A stretch of 64,000 nt of DNA from Atrichornis clamosus (lineage: Eukaryota; Chordata; Aves; Passeriformes; Menuridae). Under the pieces are notes generated by a model. That model was not told the origin of the DNA and ran no database searches. It saw only the letters and a program-made list of their open reading frames with translations. The stretch spans positions 29,573 through 93,572 of the forward strand of contig WBMZ01010921.1 of assembly GCA_013400975.1 (NCBI GenBank), written 5' to 3'. The position numbers and the translations under genes were made by a program. Below are positions 24,427 to 36,500 of the stretch, one piece after another. Positions within the stretch are counted from its first letter, which is position 1. Each line of letters starts with the position of its first letter.

Positions 24427-24520
24427 TCATTAGCATTCAAGCTAGCTGTGGCTTTGATGATCATGTAGCAGAGTGTAAGGGCACTGAGGAGGCCAAAACT
24501 GGCAATAATAAACCATTCTT
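24427..24520 (-). CDS. RNF130: RNF130 exon 8 (C-terminal hydrophobic segment)
   Basis: The exon is 94 bases, phase 1 in and phase 2 out. The acceptor is TCAACAG|AAGAAT and the donor AATGA|GTAAGT. It codes (K)[19 protein letters not shown] then [11 protein letters not shown]. If the donor is not used, the next codons read GAG TAA and the protein ends NANE (422 residues). Human RNF130 ends NANEVEWF as I remember it, so the conserved coding stops at the same place. Confidence 0.9.
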
Positions 24521-27500
24521 CTGTTGACAAAGGAAAGGGAGGAAATCACTCGTGGGAGAAAGCGATGCCAATATTTCCCTCAAACACCACTGGCGGAAGG
24601 CAAGAGGCTTCTAAGCCATGACTGGCCCCAGGAGGTGAAGCAGAAGGAGGTTAAGCCACAGAGTTACTGACGGGAGAAGGCTAGCAAAGAAGAAGTGGAG
24701 AGAGGTGCGGAAAAAAAGCATGGCACAACAGTATTTCCTGGCTGAGCCCAAGGGTTAGTGATAAAGAAAAGTTACTGAACAATGTCAAGTGAAATGCAGG
24801 ATCGAGGGCAAATGTAATGAAAACTCTGTCCACCCCCAAGTCAGAAGGACGACTGCCAGGTTGGGTTAGGTTTGGTGAGATGCAGCTCTTTCACAGAAGC
24901 ACACCCAATGCACTGTCACACCTCAACTGTGTCTTCGGCCCCGCCCTCCTGAATAAATGTTTTAGTGTTACTTAAAACCCAACAAAAGTTAGGATAGATC
25001 GTTCAACAGTAAAGTAATTTCAACATTAGTGCAGACACACAGATATATTAAAAACCAAAAAGTACTGCAAAAAAGTCTATTCAAGAATGTTCACTATTCA
25101 AAATCCTCCCTCCCCAGGATCAATTTGGTGTATAGGAACAGAATACAAACACTGTTGTTGAATATGGTTTTTGGTTTAACTCTCATGCATCAAAGAATGC
25201 ATGTGTCACCCATAAAATACAAACATTTCAACAGCCTCTTCTAAAGCTATAAACATTGTCAGAACAAACTGTTGCTGGTTATTTCCTGTTTTACCCTGGC
25301 ATCCCATCTGTGCACGAGCTGCACTACAGCTGGGAACAGACAGTAAAAACACCTTCTGTAAAGGCAATTAGTGAAAAGTGAAAATGACAGAGTTTTCCCA
25401 CCCATGACAAGGAAGCAGCACAGCAACAGATCTGTTCTTGTTCAATAGAACTAAGAGTAAGGTGAACTAGAGCTTGAACATTGGATGGCGAAGTGACTTA
25501 CTGGCTTTGTGGAGAACCTAGATTTTGTATGTGGATTTTCCCTTCTCAGGACATTTCTAGATACAGACAATGTTTTCCATAAGATGAGGTTTTTTTTTTA
25601 GTGAGACATTTACTTTGCCACAGCATCTAAAGACACACTCTAATGAACTGCATTGGTTACACTGCCTTGTACACATGTATCAGTGGCAACCAGTGTCACA
25701 AAGTTCAAAACCTAAATCATAGATGCATATAAGCAAAATACTAGGAGAAAATTAGTCTATTGTACTGCATGGATTCTATTTTTGCAATTCAGCCAGAAAA
25801 ACAACCATTCATGCATCAAGTTGAGACTGTATAGCATATGGAAAACTGATGCAATTCCACACATACTGTATTCACTATAGTGCTAGTGTACATTAAAAAC
25901 CCTAGGTAAATTCCAGTGATTGGAAATTTTCCATGCTGCTCTTATGGGTAAGAGCTTGTGAGCAGTGCAGGAACAGTTTTCTGATCTTATAAAACACTTG
26001 GACAATACTCAAATGTTAATACATCAAAGGCTTTTTTTAATTCACGAATTTTGTAAGAAAAAACACCTGACAAGTGATGTCAGCATTCCAGCAGCAATGT
26101 TCTCAGGGGAAAAAAATATCTTCAGGAATAGCAATCAGCTAAAGTATTTGTATTTGTATAAATTATTACATGTAAAGTATTCTGAAAGGATAAATAACCA
26201 TTTTGGCAATCCAGCTTCTTGTCCTGGTTACCAAATTCAGGAAGGTTATTTTGGTGCCATTTTAGTTCATCCACGGTTCTTTGCACGCGGATCTAAATGG
26301 ATATACCATTAATAATGGAAGTGTTGGCACGGTCATACCTAGAGTTATTGGTTCCAATAAGGAGCATATGCCTCTCGCAGAGACACTGAGGTCACCTTTG
26401 TCCCTGCAGGGACGTCCATCACCAGGGCCCTGCAGCACGGAGGGACACACCCCACAGAACCCGCGGAACCGGGAGCCAGAGGAAACTTACTCGTCACTGC
26501 AATGTTGATCTCCCCTGACCTCGGTGTCAGCTCCCCGTCCTGCGGCAGCTGGGACATGCCCGAGGTGCGCAGGGGCTCCAGGCTCAGGGAGCTGTCGGTG
26601 CCGAAGTCGCCGAGCGCCGAGCGCCTGCTCGCCGGCTGCCCCCGCGTCAGCCTCTCCATGTCAAAGGCGACGTTATCCGTGCACGGCACGTTTGGCTGGG
26701 GACAAAAAGCAGCTCCGCGTTACAACGGTCCGTGTCCCGCGCGTACAGCGAATCCGTACGTTCAATGAAACAACACACACACTCTTTTCCAGTCACTAGG
26801 GCTGTCCTGAGGTCACACAGGAGAGAAACACATGAGTGAACAGCTTCTACCTGAAGTCACCACCTTGAAGGCGTGGAGGAGGAAGCAGAAAAAAGCACTA
26901 TGATTCAAGGAAGGGGCTCAGGTACACTGGTATCACAGCCTATGCCTCTGTGGTTTACTGCAATGGTGACAAATTCTGAATTCTACTGTATTCTCTTCTA
27001 AAAATCCACATATGTCATTAACTGCAAAAACAGGTCATCCACAATATATCTGCTATTATTTCTTAGGAAATGTGCTAATTTGCAACTGACGCAGCTAGAA
27101 ATGGAGGTTTGATTATTCTGACTGTGTGGAATCAAAAGCCACTTTAGGCAGTCTCTCCATATGTTCTTCTCTTACTTCTGAAAAGAGCATCCCACTTCAT
27201 AATTTTTTCCTCATAAAGGAAAGATTAGAAAAATCTTCTTTGAGGTTTCACTACTATTCCTTTGCAAATTGGTCAACCAAGGCAGTCCTCAGGGATCCCA
27301 TAAGTCATGAGGTCCTTGAGGAAAACTCACTGGCCTCAGCTGGGGTGAGGCTTTTAATGTGCAAACTTAAGACTGCCTACAGGAAACCACAAGAACTCGA
27401 GATTTACAGAGTAAGTTTAACAAGGAAGGATTGAAAGGAGTTGAGAAAAGGCAAGATTACAGAGAAACCAGCATATTTCCAGTAAATAAGAACTTGTAAT

Positions 27501-30500
27501 AAATGTAAATACAATATATTCTCAATGACCAACCAGGGAAAGAAGGAACAACAACAAATCAGCAGCAAAGAAATTGGTAAAAAACCCCAAACACTTTGTG
27601 AGTAAGGGTACTGGAACACCCTTCCCCCTCTCTCTCCCCTACAATTATTCTTCCTGTTTTGGGTCTCAGATGTGGGAGGAAGAAGAGCTCACAAGAGAGC
27701 AACTTACCACAATTCCCAGTGCCTTCAAAATGTTCAGTTTACACATTGGACACGTACAGTGCTCACTAAGCCATGGATCCACACAGACTTTGTGGAACAC
27801 GTGCCTGGAAGAACAGAAAAGGCACATGCATAATTTGCAAACAATTCTACTTTATACAACGAGAAGTACTTTAACAAACTTTTGGATAGTTACTTTTAAA
27901 ATTTTAAAATACATGCAAATCTTAAAATTAGTATTGTCATTACATAATTATTATATATACTAATACTATACTATTATTATATAATTAGTATTCTGTGCTG
28001 ATTACACTAACTAAAAATAATAAATCAAAAAATGTTCTTCATTGATGTCACCCTTTACTAATAGTTCAACTATGGAGATACACCTGAAGATTTTAAATCT
28101 TTTTCCCCCCTTTTATTGTGCATATAAGTAGAAGATATAAGGCAGAAGAACTAAGGTAATACCGTTCCCACCATAATCTTGTCTAAAGTCTTGTCTCAGT
28201 TTAGTTGCAGAACCTGACCATAAAGTGGGTGGGAAGAGCACAGATCCATCAGATGTCAATTTTATTCACAAATCCGTGGAACCAACCCAAACACACTCAT
28301 GTTTGATTTTAAAAAGGCTTTTATAATTACCACATCAAAGTAAAAAGAAGGCTTTCCCTGCCGCCAGTATTTCATGATATCAAGAAGGAAAACATGTCCA
28401 TCATCATATGATTGTCATAAAAATAAAAGGAAAGGCAAACTGGGCTTTCAGAGATGGAAAGGCAAATTAGGCTTCCACTTGCACAGCGGGGAACTCTGCA
28501 ATAGGCAACAGTCTGAACTGCCTCCTACATTGCATTCAAAATCTTCCTCACATACGTGAATAAAAACGTAACAGTGTAGGGACTGATATAAACCAGTATA
28601 ACAAGCAACAGCTGTGCAGAGACCAAAACAAGGCATATAAATTAAAGGAAGTACAGGAAATGCCCTCCTGGCTTTTCAAAACGCAAAGAACTTTACAGAT
28701 CGTATTCATGGCAGAAATGGGTATGACAAGACCTTCTACCCAATACAGCTTTAGCAAATACTCATAATAACCCAGTCTGAGTAACTGCCTATGATAATTC
28801 CTATGATAAGAGCCCGATCTCTCATTTCCAGTGGCACTGACTGCAGAGCAAGAAGCCAGGACGAGCAGGCACACCCAAACACGACAGACTGGTGACCATG
28901 ACAAAGATCAGCAATTACAAGGGCTGCTTAGTCAGCGCAGAGCTGTGCTCTGCAGCCAGCAGGCAAAGGGGCATGGACAGAACAAGCAGTCCTTGCCATC
29001 TCTTTGAGGCATCAGCAGGGTCTCTAAGAGGTGGTCATGCATGCCCCCAAGGCAGCATAAAGCTGAGATAGTCCCTGTCCCCTCCCTGCTTGGGTTACAC
29101 TTGTGCTCTGTGCCTCAGAAAGCTCATCACGGCATCCAGGACTTCTTTGCTCCCTACCCCTTGGGATTTTAAAACCAGAGACCAAATGAGGCATGTTACC
29201 TCTTTTAAATCTCTGGAAAGTGACCAGACAAAAAGGCCTCCTGAAACTGTTAAACATGGCAAAAGACAGTATATAATTATGTTCTACAGCTACCCAGACT
29301 GATGGAAGGACTAAAGAATATCAATGTAATGAGGTTCCAAGTACCTACAGCTGTATGTTCTACCTGTACTAACTAAAGATGCACAGACTTAGAGCGTAAA
29401 ATAGTCAGCAGAAGATGGACAGAGAACGAAAGAATTTTGCTTATCTCTATCACAGATAACACAGGAATAGAAACTTAAAGAATCTCAGCTAGTCACTCGG
29501 CTGGCCTCTATCCTCTAGACAGATGTCAATCACAAAAAACAGGGTATGTACAGTGGCTTCTGTTCAAATAATCACCCCAAATAGACTCACTTCTATAGTT
29601 ATTATTAGGTTTTACATGTATCCCCTTTATTACTCACAAAGCTACAGGAAACAATGTTTAGAAACTCTGGGTGATAGAAAATGGATTGAAATATTCTGAA
29701 ACATATAGAGTTGCTATTTTTCTATGTTGGGCAAACGATGACTTTTATTTGCTTATGTTTTAAGTCTGTGGAGTCTGTTTTTGTAAAGTACAACAAACCC
29801 GAAAATCTAATATTTTGGGAATGAGCAGACATCAAGACTCCACGCAAGTATGAAAACAGCTTTATTATATTGTTATTGGCTAATCAGTGCTGCAGAAGCA
29901 CTCAGATCAAGTGAAGTAGGCGACCAATATGGATGCCAACATGCATCCAGTAAATGTATGAGTTATTTTAAAAAGTCTTTAGCACTTTGATATATTTATA
30001 TACACAGCCCAATTATTTCTGTGACCTCCTAATTCCTTGCTTTTAGTACCTAAACCTTCAAGGATGTTTATTAATGTGTTTCTAAGAAGTGGAGTTCTCC
30101 AAAGGTTATTGATTTAGAAAGCAAGGCTCTGCCTACTACTTATACAGGTTTTCTGCTCCTTAAAGTTTGTTGATAGCATCATTGTGGCTCAGACTCTGTC
30201 TGGATTTCTCTGTTTGCAAGACATAAAGACCATTTATACAGCAATGAAGACAGTAAACAATTATATTAAAAACTCAGTCTGACGGAGTAAGCCCTTGCAA
30301 TTCCTGCTCTCATAAATCTTCTCCTTTCTGTCATTTGTATTCCAAGACCATAAATCTGCAGAGTTCTGAGGGAGCAGCTCTTGGTCACGACAGCTGATGA
30401 CGTTCCCTCAGGAGCCACACACTGGGGAGTCAGGTGTGACACAGCTTCTGCTGCTTCCCCAGCCTCGGGCTGGAGGAAGCAGGGCCGGCAGCCAGGGCTG

Positions 30501-33500
30501 CAAGCACTGACGGAGTCTCCCATGCAGGCAGAACTCCAGGCAGGTGACCTGCAGGTATTTTTCCACTCTGTCAGCACACCCAATCCAGTTGCCCTCCAGC
30601 TGGTAATAAACACCAGAACACCGACTCTTGTACAGCACGGCTTCTTTGCAGCATTTCACAGGGGACAAAGTGAACTAGGAATCTCTTCGGGTGGTGTAAG
30701 GCCTTCTAATTCACACATCACAAAAGGAGAAGGGTTTGAATGATTTATAGGTGCTGTTTCCCAAGAGCTCACTACTCTTCCCTGTTCTCAGTGCAGCATC
30801 CCACCAAAGGAAACTTTGCTGCTGCAAAGCAGCGTCTTTGGCTACGGCTGGAGGCAGCTGCTCCCCTTGCCCTGGGGTGTCAGGCACTGCAGGAAGCAGA
30901 AAGGATGTCATCAAGGCTCTGTCTTAATTTGGTCTCAAAAAGAAAAAGGCAGCTATTTGTAGCAGCACAGAATCAAACAGATGAAAATCTGGTTTAGACA
31001 CTTTTGTCACTTTCCTCCTTCTTGCCCAGGACAAGAATTAAGAATTTGGCTCAAAAGCCATTTATTTTATAGTATTCACTACTCCTCTTTAATTCTTTTC
31101 CTACCTTGTCAATTCCTTCCTTCCCAGGCCATTTTTCTGCCCTTTCCAATGTCATTTTCTGCTCTTCTCTAATCTGTCACTTTGCTCTCCCCTTCCCTTA
31201 TCTCTCACTAATCTTTCAAACTACCCACTCCTGATCACTTTTAACCTAGTGCCTATTCAGCCCCTAGATGCAACAGTGTGATAGTAGAATAAAATTATCT
31301 GAAAAGAAAATTGTCCATGAGGTTTGTCTTTGCTAGGATCCCTCTGACATTTGCTTCCTCTACTTATTTCTAACTTACATAATGACATTCACAAAAGACA
31401 CATTCCTCAAACCTGTAAGCCTAAAACAGCTGGCTGCCTGTCCCTCTGTGCACTGAAGTTATAGGTATGTCCATAGGCTGCTGGAACTAAACATATTTGT
31501 GCACAAAATTAACAACTGCAAACAACGCAGTAGAATTTCTACCATTTTCACCTTAGTTTATTTTAAAATTGGCCACAATTTCCCACATGCCACAAAATTT
31601 TACATCACAAACATGGTGTTTCACTACAGAATTTTAGGTGCAACTTGCTCAGCAGCTGGTAGATTTTGCCTGTTGTGTGCCTGCCCAGACCAGATTCCTC
31701 TACCGAGGCAGAGAGTGACAGACCATACTTAACTGCAGAGAACAATTGTGGTACCAAAGGAAAAGGCTACTTTTAAATTGATGAAAGCAGCAAGGATGTC
31801 ACATGTCACTGATTCCTACTGTCTAATGATTATAGCTTCCCCAACAGGCACAGTAAGATGAACTTCTAGCCTTTCATTTTCTTCCTCTTGGTCAAGTCAT
31901 TTTCTCCATGGTTTTCTTGCAATTTATTTTCTCATCTGGCTTAGAGACTCTTGTAGGCTTTCTTTTATTGTTGGTGTGCTGTTTTTTTGAAACTAGCACC
32001 ACATGTTGCATTAAAATGGGAGGTTGAAGTATGAGGAAGTAGAAAGGAGTTAAACCTCCAAAAAAAGATTTGGGGAGAAGTATCTCAGGTGCTGAAGACT
32101 GAAAAATCTTACATGGAATCTGAAATTTACTGGGCCCATCTATGAAGGTATTAGTTGGCTTTTCATCTGCAAATATAAAAATGCCTTGTGGAAAGCATCC
32201 ATCTCACTGTTTGTGTCTAGCCTAGATGGTTTGGCACTAAAAGCTGAGCTGCAGCAGATGAAAAGTGAGATGTAGAAAGCAAACAGAGAAGTTGTCATAC
32301 AGCCTTTGGCAGGAATGTAATCTGAGCCTCCACTGACCTTACATTCTTGTGAAAAGCGGAACAAAAAAGGATCTGCACAAGAGCCCTGATCTCTCCTTTA
32401 CATGGGAGACTGCACAGGGGCAGGTTGTGCTGAGGTGGCAGCCAGGTGCACCTTCATCCAGCTCCCTGAAGCAGCTGTAACTATCCCTGAGAACAGGGAG
32501 CTTCCTGTCTGCAGGACTGCAGCTCACCAAAGGTGTTTGAAGGAAAAGGACTTTTTTTTCCTTTTTTTCTATTTTAATTTTAAAAAAATCATTGCTCACC
32601 TTGTTTAAATAGTCTGTATTGTATCGGTGGATATCAGCAACATATCCACTGCTTGGAGAGGGGCAGTTGTTTAACTAAGGAAGCTGGGTTTTAATCCCAA
32701 CTCTGCCTTGTGCCCGGGGGAAAAGATGTTTTCCTACTGGGGAAGACTCATTCTCTCTTCACTGGCAAGGACCTCCCCCTGCTTTCTGTTCAGTATCAAA
32801 AGGCACAAAGTAGTGGGACTTGTGAGCTTTCATTCCATATCCTTGAGCCTCACAGTACCACCCTGAGCTACACAAGTGAAGCTTTCTTAAGTTTACCAAA
32901 CAATCATCTTAGTGGTCCAAAATTGGTATGCAGTTTCCAGAAGTTCCTCCTCAAATTTCTAAATAACCTTCTGCATAACGTATCAAAAGACCAGGGCTTG
33001 ATTTACCTACACAAGCTTCACTTGAGATTACAAAAAATGACGAAACTCTCTGGAATCTTTACTTAAGACTTGGGAGTACATTTTTTAGGGCAAGAGGACA
33101 TCAACTTTTGAGTAAAAATGACCAAATTGTAAAGAGAAATGCACACACATCCACATGACCAAAAGCTCCCAAATCTTTACAATCTAAGACCCTCTTCTAT
33201 TCCCAAATATTTTGATCAGAATTTCAAAATAATCATTTGTAGGGTATTTTAACTAAACAACACCGAGAATCTAAAATAGGTCATTGTTTCCTACTGTCCA
33301 AGAGGTAAAAACCATTAAAGAAAAGTAAACTAAATTAGACTTTTGGCTCTAGAAATAGAATGCACACATATTTTGATTAGTAAGATATAAAGTAATAGTT
33401 TTCCTTTTATGATGATGGAAATACATTACACATTACAAGAAAGATATTCCAGCTATTCAGAACAGCCTGCAGGAGGATTTAGAAGACCAATAATGAGCTC

Positions 33501-36500
33501 TTATGTGCTGCTGCTGCCTGACTGAAGATCGACTCCAACACATGACTTTGTTGCTTCTACAGTGTCATGCAGAACCATTTATACACCAAGCACAGGCCAA
33601 ATTACTGGATCTTGCTGCAAATATACAACAAGACTTACATGTGGTTTTTGTGTCTGGAGATGAGGAGGAAGCTTTGCATTTCAGAACACAAGGGAAAGAT
33701 GTCCTTGGTAATGCTTAAGGCTACCAAAATGTACCAATTCATCAAAATCAATCACCAGGTGGAAAAGTATTTAAAAGCATCTCTCAAAGAGAAAATGTCC
33801 CAAAACAGCTCAGGAATGGAATTGGAATGGAAATAAACAGAAAACCTGTAAATGTCAAGATAATGGCATAAAAGGGGACAGAAGTTGTTACATTTTAAGC
33901 ACTAATGCAGAATCACCAGCAACTACAAATCTTCAGACACAAGCCAAGATCACACTGCACTGGAGAGACCAAAGACAGATGACAGTACAGCAGCTGACTA
34001 ATGTCAGAGGAGGCATGAAGGTTGCAAAGACTGCATTTCAATTTCCTACAGTTACAGAAACCAGTAGCCAGTGTTGCACATCCACTGTGCAGAATGCTGC
34101 AGCTGTACCTGGGTCATTATACTGAAGTTTTTTGAGTTTGCCCATCACCTGATCTTTAAACCTGCACCCCACCACCTTGCTGTAATCTCAACAGCTCCAC
34201 TGTCAATATCTTCAGTATAATTCTGTTTAATCTCTACTATCCTAACAGTGCCAGCACCCACCTTTACACCTTCTGGCACTGTAGTCTAAAATAAAGTGGC
34301 TGTTAATAGGACTGGAAACATCCAACAAATGCATTTGTGAATTACAATGCACCTATCACACGAAATGAAGCAAAAGAGCACCAAAAGAGAACAGTTTCCA
34401 AACAAAGCAACTTTACTATCTTACTTGCATGGCAAAATGCGAACAACATCATTCTGCTTGTAACTCTCAATGCAGACAGCACAATGATCAAAGTCTGGGT
34501 CTGTTTCCTAAAATGAATAGAATGAAAATTCAAGTCAAGAGTTGAGGCTATGACAAATGTCAAGCACTGTGCCAAATGGCTGTTACTAAGATATAAAACC
34601 AATGACTTGGTTATTATATTCCAACATGACTTAAGCAAGAAAAGCATCTTATACATATAAAACTCTCCCCTCGTTTGGAGCTGCTAAATGATCATTTGAA
34701 ACATAATTTCAAGCCTAAGATGATTCAAATGTTCAGTGAAATCACTATAAATTATATTGGAGATTTTCCTAGATGTCCTTTTTTACTTCCAACTTGGAGC
34801 TAAAATGCCTATTTAATTCAGGGTTTTGTTTGTTTGTTTGTTTTGGCAGCATAAGAATTCTGGGGCGCACTTTTACAGCCAGAACGAGAATATTTTCCTT
34901 ATTGCAGGGTAGTCCCATAGTTGCGTCTGCTGCTTACTTGCAGAATTATCATCATTTTTCATCCAGACGTGAATACGAGGACCACTGACTGCCTCCTCTC
35001 TTTTCTGTTTCCCAGAAGTCAAGATTTTTTAAAAATTACATTTTAAAATATGAGAATTCAAAATTTCAAATGAAAAAAGGGTGACTTCATTTGGATATAG
35101 ATATGGCATCAGCAAGACATATTAACAACATTTGGGCTTGTGATACAAAGCAGGTTGTGCCTTCTCTTAGTTCAACTTCATTATTCTTTTCAATGCCAGC
35201 AAGCTACAAGCAAGACACCAAGAGAGGGACCAGAGCAAGACCACAGCCACTCCTGGTCAGCATCAGCCAGGGCTGCACATGGAGAATCCTGATGGCTGCT
35301 CTGATCAAGAAAAGGTTTTTCCCACTCTGTTCACCTGCATGTGCACCTCATGCTGTCTGTTCTGCAACCTACATATCACTTGCCAGTTTTGAATTTATGC
35401 TGTCAAGACAACAATATCTTTTTACATGGAAAAGTTCCTCTAATCTGTATGTTCTCCCTTTCCAGGAAAGATTTAGTGCAGTGAGCTGTTTTGAAATAAA
35501 ACTGCATAGGGAGGGAAGAAGAACAGAAAGACATTTTCTCTGCCTTTTCTCTGGAAGCAAATTTTCCTCTCACTTCCTAATCTTCCACTGCTGATACTGT
35601 TGCTAAGAAAGATAAAAAGGAATCACATTTAAAAGATCCAAAGAAATAATATTTTAAAAATTAAATCATAGCCAAAATTCCCCTGTCTTTTGAAAATTAA
35701 AGATAAAAAATTAAGCAAGATTAAATGACTATTTTTTCCTTTCAGAATCAAAGATAAAGCAATACTGCTCGTAAAGGTGGAAAAAGTTTAGGACATAACA
35801 CACCATATATTTTAGTTTGTACACTGGCAAGAAATATTCTTGGAGTATCTTTAATGGAATACCTTAACTTACTGAATACTTGTATTTTCCGTAAGGTATT
35901 ATCCTCTATTAATTGTCTTTTAAATTTATTTTTATGTTATAGAACTTACATATGGAAAGGTTCTAAGCTTACAGAATTCCACATTAACAATGCTAGCCCT
36001 ATGCACTCATGCCAGCACACAAAACCACCCTCAGTCACAGCTGCCAGATGGAGTGCAAGTAGTATTTAAGCAAGAAAAACTTTGAAATGTACAGACTTAC
36101 AGCACACATCAATACTAACAATTACACAATTAATATTGTGCCACAGGACAAAGTAAGCCTCCAACAAGGAAGGCAACATCATAAATCAGAAACAGAACGA
36201 AAAAACTGAGATTGTTTCCCCAGCAAAAATTAAACATGATGTTCAAATTTATCATGTTGAAATCTTATTATTATACCTTATCACCCTTCTTTACTGTCCT
36301 GGTTGTCAATTTACCAATGGCTTTCTTGGCAGCATCTCCAAGACGACGCTAATGAAGTGACAAAGAAGAGAACACAAATTAACCCTGATAAACAAGTTTC
36401 ATTATGTCCTTTATAATGACTTATTTGGACTCAATAATACCATTGCAATATACACTATGGCAGCAGGCCAACACAAGACAAAATGCAAACACAGCAAACC

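Larger units (their letters stand above)
27805..34424 (-). other. RNF130 intron 5
   Basis: A 6.6-kb intron that splits the RING domain. It contains a very AT-rich block (27895-28025) and a pyrimidine-rich block on the plus strand (31075-31245). No CR1 copy or RNA gene is recognised. Confidence 0.85.

Noticed and set aside
35091..35594. 167-codon plus-strand open frame in RNF130 intron 4
   Set aside because: No domain recognised, antisense to the gene, no promoter or poly(A) context.
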